Positions 1 to 6,037 of a stretch of DNA of 6,606 nucleotides are shown piece after piece. Numbering within the stretch: position 1 is the first letter of the stretch; each line of letters starts with the position of its first letter. The position numbers and the translations under genes are program-made. This DNA is from an uncultured Rhodoferax sp. (GTDB lineage Bacteria; Pseudomonadota; Gammaproteobacteria; Burkholderiales; Burkholderiaceae_C). The DNA is taken from contig CAKZJN010000451.1 in assembly GCA_936943465.1 (NCBI GenBank), positions 1 to 6,606 on the forward strand. Direction: 5' to 3'. The notes below the pieces were generated by a model, which was not told the DNA's origin, did no database searches, and was given only the letters and a program-made list of their open reading frames with translations.

Positions 1-539
1 CGCACCGCCTCCAGCCCGGCGCCCTTGGCCAACAGGTCCTTGAAGCGGGCTTCGGGGTCAAACAACTGAATACGGGGCGCATTGATCTTGGGCAGTCGCA
101 CCTTTTGCGTAGGTGCCTTGACGCCCGCAGTGCCGCGCAACACCAGTTCACCGCGCTGGTTGACCACGGTGCAGTCAAACTCCACCCGCTTGTGCTCCGG
201 CTCCATCCGGGTCACGGTAGCGGTCACCACCAGCGTGTCACCGACGCGCACCGGCTTGACGAAGTACAGCACCTGGTCCTGATAGACCGTTCCCGCACCG
301 GGAAACTGGTTACCCAGCAGGGCGGAAATCAGGGCGCCGCCCCACATGCCATGGGCCACCACGCCGTGAAACGGGGTGTGGTCGGCAAATTCTTCGTCGA
401 GATGGGAGGGGTTGGTGTCGCCGGAAACTGCCGCAAACGCATGAATGTCTTCCAGTGTCAGCGTACGGATCAGGCGGGCGTTTTGGCCCACGCTGATTTC
501 TTCGTAGGTGACGTTTTCAATGAACTCCGTGTCTGTCAT
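1..539 (-). CDS. Bifunctional (R)-enoyl-CoA hydratase / phosphate acetyl(butyryl)transferase, N-terminal part (runs off window)
   Basis: The frame reads 179 complete codons from ATG at 539 to the window edge with no stop, so the C-terminus is missing. Residues 1 to about 145 form a MaoC/PhaJ-type hot-dog hydratase. The segment AAVSGDTNPSHLDEEF holds the family's catalytic Asp and His (D41 and H46, five apart as in PhaJ), followed by the conserved VAHGMWGGALIS (61-72). Such enzymes hydrate trans-2-enoyl-CoA to (R)-3-hydroxyacyl-CoA in the cytoplasm. The frame continues past the hydratase into LFDPEARFKDLLAKGAGLEA (159-178), which resembles the linker and start of the phosphate acetyl/butyryltransferase domain of the known fusion family (usually about 470 residues). 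That half would convert acyl-CoA to acyl phosphate for an acyl kinase; its identity is inferred, since it lies outside the window. The start is supported by AGGG at 548-545, five nt upstream. The gene has its own 163-bp leader with an FNR-type site. Confidence 0.87.
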   Translation of the reverse strand, partial: MTDTEFIENVTYEEISVGQNARLIRTLTLEDIHAFAAVSGDTNPSHLDEEFADHTPFHGVVAHGMWGGALISALLGNQFPGAGTVYQDQVLYFVKPVRVGDTLVVTATVTRMEPEHKRVEFDCTVVNQRGELVLRGTAGVKAPTQKVRLPKINAPRIQLFDPEARFKDLLAKGAGLEAV

Positions 540-597
540 GATGACCCTGCTCTGTATGTAATGAAGGGGCGTTACCGGTGGCCCGCCCTGATAGCCA

Positions 598-603
598 ATG
601 ATA
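598..603 (-). promoter_or_regulatory. Candidate -10 element for the hydratase/phosphotransacetylase gene
   Basis: The minus strand reads TATCAT (5/6 match to TATAAT), about 60 nt upstream of the ATG at 539. No good -35 hexamer lies 16-18 bp upstream (ACGTAG or CACGTA), which would fit an activator-dependent promoter. A start near 589-592 would put the FNR-type site at 654-667 about 69-71 bp upstream, a distance compatible with class I activation. This is a motif-level prediction only. Confidence 0.3.
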
Positions 604-605
604 CA

Positions 606-617
606 AGGGTAAACCCT
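606..617. repeat. Short inverted repeat (AGGGT-AA-ACCCT), possible operator
   Basis: Perfect 5-bp arms (606-610 and 613-617) flank a two-base centre, directly upstream of the candidate -10 of the minus-strand hydratase gene. Its position between the FNR-type site and the -10 would suit a repressor or second regulator site, but it is short enough to be chance. Confidence 0.2.
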
Positions 618-653
618 AGGCTACGTGGTCGTTACGCGCCACGCGGTGCAATC

Positions 654-667
654 TTGATCTGCATCAG
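654..667. promoter_or_regulatory. FNR/ANR-type binding site upstream of the hydratase/phosphotransacetylase gene
   Basis: TTGATCTGCATCAG matches the FNR consensus TTGAT-N4-ATCAA at 9 of 10 defined positions. It lies in the non-coding gap between the end of the HDOD gene and the minus-strand hydratase gene, centred about 121 bp before that ATG. FNR-family proteins activate such promoters under low oxygen. Occupancy and the identity of the regulator (FNR, ANR, DNR) are inferred. Confidence 0.55.
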
Positions 668-702
668 GAAATATACGTCTTTAAGCGAACCTAAGCGGGC
701 GC

Positions 703-1530
703 TCAAGCCAGCATGTCCTCAAGCCCCGCCGCCAGTTCGTGAACCGGTGGCAATTCCTGCAAGGTCAATTCAGCGTTGGCGCCCAACTTGCGCGCAATCT
801 CTGCTGGAAAGCTTGCGTCACCGGTGCTCGCACTGGTTCGCGCAATCGCGTGGCGCGCCACCCAGGTGCCCAGGTGCACACACGCCGCTGCCGGCAAGAA
901 CTCTTTCGCAGCCAGCGGATCGGGCACACAGCGCAGGGCCTCCACGATGGGCTGCGGGAAATTCCACATCTTTGCCAGTTCCGCCGCCACTTCGCCGTTG
1001 TGAAAACCCAGCGTGGCTTTCTCGTGTGCGGCCCTTCCGGCATCGAGTACCGGTACCGCCTTGTCCAGTGGTTGCACCTCTTGCGGTGCAGCCACGTGCA
1101 TCTGCAATTGCCCCAGCCCGTGCATCAGGCCCACGGTAAACACCAGATCGGCGTTCAGTGCCAGCTTGCCGGCCAGCCAGCGCGCGCTGCTGGCGGTGTA
1201 CAGGTTGTAGAGCCAGAACTGCTTGAGGTCCATGCCCTTGGTGTTGCGAAACGCCGCCGACATACCGTTGCCCAGCACCAGGTTGCGCACCATCACGAAG
1301 CCCAGCATCTGCAGCGCCTCGTCCACGGTGCCGATACTGCGCGACAGGTGGAAGTAGGCCGAATTGGCCAGCCGCAGCAGCTTGGCGGTGAGCGCAGGGT
1401 CAGCCGAAATCTGCTCGGCAATCACGGTGAAAGAGACGTCTTCGTCGCTAAAACTGGCAATCAGCTTTTGGACAACGGCCGGAACGGTGGGCAATTTGTG
1501 CGGCTGGTCGAGAAGGCTCTTGATGTCCAT
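703..1530 (-). CDS. HDOD domain-containing signalling protein
   Basis: This 275-residue soluble protein is almost entirely one HDOD domain, a relative of HD phosphohydrolases common in bacterial signalling, usually without a shown enzymatic activity. Visible landmarks are LPTVPAVV (13-20), SADPALTAKLLRLANSAYF (42-60), LGFVMVRNLVLGN (76-88), GLMHGLGQ (134-141) and FHNGEVAAELAKMWNFPQPI (176-195). In the HD-like motif the usual LHDIG reads MHGLG, so D138 is replaced by Gly and metal-dependent hydrolysis is unlikely. No N-terminal receiver or C-terminal GGDEF/EAL domain is attached. The start is supported by GGAG at 1543-1540, nine nt upstream. It is divergent from the DUF3141 gene and may share a control region with it. 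It has the same orientation as the hydratase gene, but a 163-bp gap with its own regulatory signals separates them. Its specific role is unknown. Confidence 0.9.
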   Translation of the reverse strand: MDIKSLLDQPHKLPTVPAVVQKLIASFSDEDVSFTVIAEQISADPALTAKLLRLANSAYFHLSRSIGTVDEALQMLGFVMVRNLVLGNGMSAAFRNTKGMDLKQFWLYNLYTASSARWLAGKLALNADLVFTVGLMHGLGQLQMHVAAPQEVQPLDKAVPVLDAGRAAHEKATLGFHNGEVAAELAKMWNFPQPIVEALRCVPDPLAAKEFLPAAACVHLGTWVARHAIARTSASTGDASFPAEIARKLGANAELTLQELPPVHELAAGLEDMLA

Positions 1531-1560
1531 GGGGCGGCGCTCCGAGTCGGTTGATTTGAG

Positions 1561-1570
1561 AGACTAGTCT
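1561..1570. repeat. 10-bp perfect palindrome AGACTAGTCT in the HDOD leader
   Basis: A perfect 10-bp palindrome lies about 30 bp upstream of the HDOD ATG. It overlaps the minus-strand hexamer TAGACT (1571-1566), a 4/6 match to a -10 box. It could be an operator or simply part of the promoter; no protein can be assigned. Confidence 0.25.
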
Positions 1571-1593
1571 AGCGTCAGCTTGTTGCGAAAGCC

Positions 1594-1607
1594 TTGTTGC
1601 AGATCAC
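1594..1607. promoter_or_regulatory. FNR-like site in the HDOD/DUF3141 divergent promoter region
   Basis: TTGTTGCAGATCAC matches the FNR consensus at 8 of 10 defined positions. To the right, after 21 bp, is the plus-strand hexamer TAACGT (1629-1634). To the left, after 22 bp, is the minus-strand hexamer TAGACT (1571-1566). Class II FNR promoters have 22 bp between the site and the -10, so the geometry fits activation in both directions, although both hexamers are weak matches. The site is centred 67 bp before the DUF3141 ATG and 70 bp before the HDOD ATG. Confidence 0.4.
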
Positions 1608-1654
1608 CATGGCGACAAACATTCGTGCTAACGTGGACACAACATAAAGAGCAA

Positions 1655-1660
1655 AGAGGA
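1655..1660 (+). promoter_or_regulatory. Ribosome binding site of the DUF3141 gene
   Basis: AGAGGA sits seven nt before the ATG at 1668. This is a good Shine-Dalgarno match that fixes the start of the 780-codon frame; no other candidate with comparable spacing is seen nearby. Confidence 0.75.
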
Positions 1661-1667
1661 AACCGCC

Positions 1668-4010
1668 ATGGCCCCACGCAGCCGCCCTGAGACCGAGCCC
1701 GCCACCGCAGCGCCTGCCACCGATGAACTCCGCACCTATTTGGCTGACGCTGCCCAGCGTGGCGCGCTGTTTATGGAAGCCTTGCTCGACCGCGGCAACG
1801 CCTACCGCGAGCACATCGACCAGGGCACACCGCCCCTCCTGAAGTTTGAACACGAACTGGTGCTCGATGGCGCGACGCTCCCCGAACCCTGCAACTACGC
1901 CCTGCTCCGCCTGGTTCCGCCCAAAGGCATGGTGGTGCACAACGACGCGCGGCCTCTGGTGGTGGTGGACCCGCGTGCGGGACATGGCCCCGGCATTGGT
2001 GGCTTCAAGCACGACTCGGAAGTGGGCGTTGCCATGCGGGCCGGTCACCCGGTGTACTTCGTCACCTTCCGGCCGCAACCGGAAGAAGGCCAGACCCTGT
2101 TTAGCGTGATGCACGCCGAAGCCCGCTTTCTGGAAACAGTGATCGCGCGCCACCCGCAGTGCGCGGCCAAGCCGGTAGTGATTGGCAACTGCCAGGCCGG
2201 CTGGGCCATGATGGCGCTCAACGCCACCCGGCCCGAACTGTTCGGCCCGCTGATGGTGGTGGGCGCGCCCCTGTCTTACTGGGCCGGCAGTTCCACCCTC
2301 AACCCGATGCGCTATTCGGGCGCTGCCATGGGTGGCTCGTGGCTGGCATCCTTCACCTCCGACATCGCGGCCGACCGCTTTGACGGCGCCTACCTGGTGG
2401 AAAACTTTGAGAAACTGAACCCGGCCAACACGCTCTGGAGCCGCTACTACAAGCTGTGGTCCAACGTGGACACCGAGGCCGAGCGCTTTCTGGAGTTCGA
2501 GCGCTGGTGGGGCGGCTACTTCCGCATGACCGGCAGCGAGATTGAAACCATTGTCGAGAACCTGTTTGTCGGCAATCGGTTGGCGCGCGGCGAAGTCAAG
2601 GACGGCGACACCGCCATCAACCTGCGCAATATCACCGCGCCGGTGGTGGTTTTTGCATCCCACGGCGACAACATCACCCCCGTGCCACAGGCCCTCGACT
2701 GGATCATTGACACCTGGGGCAACGAGCGCGCCATTGCCGCCGCCGGTCGCACCATCGTTTATGTGCTGCACGAAAGCGTGGGCCATCTGGGCATTTTTGT
2801 GGGCGGTGAAATTGCGCGCAAGGAACACGACCAACTGGTGGCTTCGCTCGACGTCATCGAAAGTCTGCCACCGGGCCTCTACGAGATGAAGGTCAAGGCC
2901 AAGGCCGGGCTGGAAACCCAGCGCTGGGACCAGTTGGAACCCGGCGACTACACCGTGCAGTACGAGCACCGCACCATGAAGGACATCCTGGCACTGAACC
3001 CCGAAGGACGCGAGGAAGAAACCATCTTCTCCACCATCGCCAAGGTGTCCGAGCTCAACGCCAGCCTGTACAAGACCTGGGTCCGGCCCTGGGTCAAGCT
3101 GTTCGCCACCCGCGAAGCCGGAGATGCCATGGGCAAGATGCACAGCCTGCGCATGCAACGCGCGCTGGTGTCCGACGCCATGCCAGGCGCCAGCATGATT
3201 CGCGAGTGGGCGAACAACGCACGTGAGCACCGCGAAACGCTGGGCGCTGACAACGCTTGGTTGCAAATGGAAAAGCAGTGGGACACATTTCTCACCGACA
3301 GCCTGAACCAGTTCCGCGACTGGCGCGACCAGAAGTCGGTGGAGTTGGCCCGTAACTTGTACGGCAGCAATGGACTGGGCTTCTGGTTCAAGCCCGACAC
3401 CCCCGACGCCGAGGCCGCCGAACAACGCGCCGAGGCTGACATTGCCAAGGCGCGCACCGACGTCTTGAAAACCATCACCCAGGGTGGCGTAGCCGAGGCG
3501 GTGTGCCGCATCGTCATGGCCGGCATGGTGTCGATTGGCGCGTTTGAGCGCCGCAGCCTGCGCCTGGCCCGCCTGTTGGCGCAACTGCCGCCCGACGCCC
3601 GCAGCCTGATTCCTGCGCAGGTGAACTGGGTTCAGATGCTGAAAGTCCAGGCCCGCGTGACCGCGGTGGCACCGGTGGAAGCCTTGAACGCGTTAGAGGT
3701 TTTGCTACCCGACACCCAGCGCCGGGAACTGGCGCTGGCCTTGTCGGCTGCGGTAATGATGATTGAGCCGACGCTGGCCAACCCGCGCTCGGAAATCATC
3801 GAATTCCTGATTGACACGCTGGGCGTGGACCCCGAACGCGTGATCGGGCTGGCCAAGGTGATTACCGATTCGGTGGAGGCTGCTCCCAAGGCGGCCCAGA
3901 AAGGGCCCTCCCAAAAGGCTGCTGCGAAGAAGGCCCCGGCAAAAAAGGCACCTGCAAAGCCTGTACCCAAGGCCAAGGCCGCAGCGCCTGCACCACGCAA
4001 ACGCAGTTAA
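1668..4010 (+). CDS. DUF3141 alpha/beta-hydrolase, PHA synthase-like (putative 3-hydroxyalkanoate synthetase)
   Basis: This 780-residue cytoplasmic protein has no signal peptide. Its core (about 55-400) is an alpha/beta-hydrolase of the DUF3141 family, whose members are often labelled 3-hydroxyalkanoate synthetase. The nucleophile elbow is VIGNCQAGW (171-179) with Cys175 in place of the usual Ser, as in the PhaC box GxCxGG. SHGDNITP (331-338) supplies the likely acid D334, like the PhaC DxIxP motif, and SVGHLG (370-375) supplies the likely base H373. Residues 400-600 are charged and helical. Residues about 605-730 resemble a degenerate TerB-like helical repeat, and 737-780 is a Lys/Ala/Pro-rich tail ending PRKRS, of the kind seen in histone H1-like and PHA-granule/nucleoid proteins. 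An acyl-transfer or polymer-forming reaction on 3-hydroxyacyl-CoA is inferred, not known. The nearby hydratase/phosphotransacetylase gene supports acyl-CoA metabolism. It is convergent with mshN, 21 bp apart. Confidence 0.9.
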   Translation: MAPRSRPETEPATAAPATDELRTYLADAAQRGALFMEALLDRGNAYREHIDQGTPPLLKFEHELVLDGATLPEPCNYALLRLVPPKGMVVHNDARPLVVVDPRAGHGPGIGGFKHDSEVGVAMRAGHPVYFVTFRPQPEEGQTLFSVMHAEARFLETVIARHPQCAAKPVVIGNCQAGWAMMALNATRPELFGPLMVVGAPLSYWAGSSTLNPMRYSGAAMGGSWLASFTSDIAADRFDGAYLVENFEKLNPANTLWSRYYKLWSNVDTEAERFLEFERWWGGYFRMTGSEIETIVENLFVGNRLARGEVKDGDTAINLRNITAPVVVFASHGDNITPVPQALDWIIDTWGNERAIAAAGRTIVYVLHESVGHLGIFVGGEIARKEHDQLVASLDVIESLPPGLYEMKVKAKAGLETQRWDQLEPGDYTVQYEHRTMKDILALNPEGREEETIFSTIAKVSELNASLYKTWVRPWVKLFATREAGDAMGKMHSLRMQRALVSDAMPGASMIREWANNAREHRETLGADNAWLQMEKQWDTFLTDSLNQFRDWRDQKSVELARNLYGSNGLGFWFKPDTPDAEAAEQRAEADIAKARTDVLKTITQGGVAEAVCRIVMAGMVSIGAFERRSLRLARLLAQLPPDARSLIPAQVNWVQMLKVQARVTAVAPVEALNALEVLLPDTQRRELALALSAAVMMIEPTLANPRSEIIEFLIDTLGVDPERVIGLAKVITDSVEAAPKAAQKGPSQKAAAKKAPAKKAPAKPVPKAKAAAPAPRKRS

Positions 4011-4031
4011 TTCAGGAAACCAACGCGGGCT

Positions 4032-5135
4032 TCAGGGTTCCGAGACCCGCACCCCGGCTTGGCGCAGGTAGGCTTGCACCTCTTTGCTCACCGGCCCGAG
4101 CGCGCGGGCTTTTTCGAGCATGTCGGACGCCTGGGCGGTTTGGCCCAAAGCGGCCAGCGAAACGGCTGAGCCCAGCAACCAACGTTGCTCGTTGGGGCGC
4201 AGTTGCAGCGCCGACGCATAGGCGTTCACGCTGTCCTGGTGCCGCCCGAGGCGCTGGGCCGCGTTGCCCCGCATCGCCCAGATATCGGCCTCCCGCCCCA
4301 GTTGAGGCTCCATGCGTGTCAGAGCATCCACCGCCGCAGCGGGACGGCCATCGGCCAGATGCATACGCCCCAATTCACGGGCCAGCGCGGCCAACAGTTG
4401 CGTTTGCGCCGTGGAAGGTGACGCCGCCGCATTGCGCTCCACCACGCCAATGGCACCCTGCAGGAGTTCCACCGCCGCATCGTGCGAGCCCGCGTTCCAC
4501 AAAGCCTGCGCCTGCGCCAGCGCATCGCGACCGGCCTGAATTTGGCGCACTGCCGGGCTGACGGGTTCGGGCGACGCGGTCACTGCGCTGACTACCGCCG
4601 GGGCGGTTTTTGCAACCGGTGCCGGAACCACCGCTGCGGGTGCGGGCATAACCGCGGTCACCGCAACTTCTTTCATCAGTGCTTTGGCGGGTTCCTTGGC
4701 GACGACTTTGCTGTCTTTTGCTGCGGGAACTTCCTTCAGAGCCACGGCCGGGGCGCTTTTTTCCACTTCTATAGCAATGGGTTTTGCCGGCTCTTTGGCA
4801 ACCAATTTGGCCGTTTCCTTACCTACCGGCGCAGCGGCCACAACCGGCGTGGTCGGCGCGGGCACAGGCATCAGGGATGGCGCCGCCGCCATCGGCGCAC
4901 TGTTGGCCGGCGCGTTGTTGGTGCGAGTTCCGTTCCACCACCACGCTGCGCCCCCTGCCAGCAGCACGACGCCAGCAATGGCCAGCGGCATCCAGGCCCG
5001 CGCCGCACGGGGCTGGGCGGACGAATGGTGGGTGCCACTGCGCAACGGCAAGGCGCCCGCGGTGGGGGCTTTCACGCTGTCGCTTGCCCCTTCACGCTGG
5101 TCCAGGTCGCGCAGCATTTTGTTAATGACGCTCAC
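4032..5135 (-). CDS. mshN: MSHA biogenesis protein MshN (TPR protein)
   Basis: This gene encodes 367 residues from a GTG start. The N-terminus SVINKMLRDLDQRE is typical of MshN. A single membrane segment (about 48-67, AWMPLAIAGVVLLAGGAAWW) follows a short cytoplasmic stretch. Next comes a long Ala/Pro/Lys/Val linker (about 72-195) with VAKEPAK twice (113-119, 146-152), then tetratricopeptide repeats from about 205 to 347, the clearest being ADIWAMRGNAAQRLGRHQ onward (283-313). It is therefore an inner-membrane protein with a TPR domain in the periplasm, probably a scaffold for MSHA type IV pilus assembly; its exact job is not established. The GTG overlaps the mshM stop as GTGA, with GGGAG (5146-5142) six nt upstream, so translation is likely coupled. 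An ATG 57 codons further upstream would only extend the frame over mshM and is not used. It is the last msh gene on this side. Confidence 0.88.
   Translation of the reverse strand: MSVINKMLRDLDQREGASDSVKAPTAGALPLRSGTHHSSAQPRAARAWMPLAIAGVVLLAGGAAWWWNGTRTNNAPANSAPMAAAPSLMPVPAPTTPVVAAAPVGKETAKLVAKEPAKPIAIEVEKSAPAVALKEVPAAKDSKVVAKEPAKALMKEVAVTAVMPAPAAVVPAPVAKTAPAVVSAVTASPEPVSPAVRQIQAGRDALAQAQALWNAGSHDAAVELLQGAIGVVERNAAASPSTAQTQLLAALARELGRMHLADGRPAAAVDALTRMEPQLGREADIWAMRGNAAQRLGRHQDSVNAYASALQLRPNEQRWLLGSAVSLAALGQTAQASDMLEKARALGPVSKEVQAYLRQAGVRVSEP
4094..4114 (+). terminator. Candidate intrinsic terminator of the DUF3141 transcript
   Basis: GCCCG (4094-4098) pairs with CGGGC (4105-4109) around a six-base loop, followed at once by TTTTT (4110-4114). 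It lies about 85 nt after the DUF3141 stop, inside the 3' end of mshN on the opposite strand. The stem is short but all GC. It could equally be a by-product of mshN codons (Lys-Ala-Arg-Ala-Leu-Gly). Confidence 0.4.
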
Positions 5136-6037
5136 ATCAAACTCCCATTGGCATTGCGCAGGCGCCCCGGTCGGCGCAACCAGGCGGCCCGCAAGCGGGC
5201 CCACCAGGACCCGGGCTGCTTCAGTCCCGGCGTATCGGCAATCGCCAAGCGCACATGGGCCGCGCTGATTTCCTGGCTTCCTTCGCCGTAGGCCAGCATC
5301 AGGCACTTGTGGGCCAGCACGTTGATCAAGCGGGGCACACCGCCGCTGGCCTTGGCTATTGCCTCGGCCGCCTCGGCGGTAAACAGGTCGGTGTTCACCG
5401 AGTCACTGAGCGCCGCGGTGCGCAGGCGGTGCGCCAGGTACACCGGCACCCGGTCCAGATGCATCGGACCCAAATACTCGCTAAAGGTAATGCGCTGCAG
5501 CAGTTGGCGAATTTCGGGACGGTCCAGCTTGGCGTCCAGGTCAGGTTGGCCGAGTAACACGATCTGCAGCAACTTGCGCTTTTCGGTTTCCAGGTTGGAG
5601 AGCAGCCGCAGACTCTCCACCGTACGCACCGGAATCGCTTGCGCCTCGTCGATGCACACCACCACCCGCTTGCCTTTTCGGGCGGCATTGACCAAACAGG
5701 CGCCTATGCCATTCATGATCTGGTGGCGCTGGACCGGGTGCTGAATTGGCACGCCCAGTTCATCGGCCAGCGACAACAGCAAATCGTCGGGCCCCATGTC
5801 GGGGTTGGGAATGTAGGCGGTAACGAACTCACCTTGCAGGGTTTTAAGCAGTTGCCGGCACAGTACGGTCTTGCCGCAGCCGAGCTCGCCAACCACCTTG
5901 AGAAAGCCCTCGCCACTGCGCAGGGCCACCAGCAACATATTGAGCGAGGCCTGCGCGCCCTCGTGGGGATAGTAAAAGTCGGTATCCGGCGTAATGGAAA
6001 AAGGCGCTTCCCGTAGCGAAAAATGCCCGAGATACAT
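5132..6037 (-). CDS. mshM: MSHA biogenesis ATPase MshM (ExeA/GspA-like AAA protein)
   Basis: This 301-residue AAA ATPase belongs to the ExeA/GspA-like group. The N-terminus MYLGHFSLREAPFSITPDTD with FYYP is the family hallmark. Walker A is GELGCGKT (50-57), Walker B is VVVCIDE (125-131), LLGQPDLD (161-168) is the sensor 1 region, and GGVPRLINVLAHKC (232-245) is the sensor 2 region. In secretion systems related ATPases help deliver or assemble the secretin multimer, and a comparable role in fitting MshL is inferred. No membrane segment is evident; the C-terminal 24 residues are Trp/Arg-rich and may contact membrane or a partner. The ATG overlaps the mshL stop by one base (TAATG) and the stop overlaps the mshN start by four, so it sits mid-operon. 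Its length is normal for the family. Confidence 0.92.
   Translation of the reverse strand: MYLGHFSLREAPFSITPDTDFYYPHEGAQASLNMLLVALRSGEGFLKVVGELGCGKTVLCRQLLKTLQGEFVTAYIPNPDMGPDDLLLSLADELGVPIQHPVQRHQIMNGIGACLVNAARKGKRVVVCIDEAQAIPVRTVESLRLLSNLETEKRKLLQIVLLGQPDLDAKLDRPEIRQLLQRITFSEYLGPMHLDRVPVYLAHRLRTAALSDSVNTDLFTAEAAEAIAKASGGVPRLINVLAHKCLMLAYGEGSQEISAAHVRLAIADTPGLKQPGSWWARLRAAWLRRPGRLRNANGSLM

Noticed and set aside
676..702. TAAGCG repeated twice just after the HDOD stop, examined as a terminator
   Set aside because: The copies are direct, not inverted, and no stable stem with a T-run follows.
105..1139. 344-codon plus-strand open frame
   Set aside because: It lies antisense to the hydratase and HDOD genes and runs through the regulatory gap; the product has no recognisable domain.
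1575..3584. 669-codon open frame on the minus strand opposite the DUF3141 gene
   Set aside because: It is antisense to a gene with clear family motifs and a good ribosome binding site, and its translation is rich in His/Val/Gly without recognisable domains. It is a shadow frame of GC-rich codons.
3942..3968. Possible minus-strand terminator for the msh operon (GGTAC/GTGCC stem, then T6)
   Set aside because: The stem has only five pairs including a G-U pair, with an 11-base loop, and the T-run comes from Lys codons of the DUF3141 tail. It is too weak to call.
4700..4810. Repeated VAKEPAK coding units in the mshN linker, examined as a DNA repeat
   Set aside because: The two copies differ at many synonymous positions, so this is a low-complexity protein linker and not a recent DNA duplication.
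4482..5291. 269-codon plus-strand open frame over mshN and mshM
   Set aside because: Its Arg/His/Gly-rich translation is typical of an antisense shadow, and the minus-strand genes explain the region.
5136..5306. 57-codon N-terminal extension of mshN from an upstream ATG
   Set aside because: It would overlap mshM over its whole length and place extra residues before the conserved SVINKMLRDLD start. The GTG at 5135 has a ribosome binding site and GTGA coupling.
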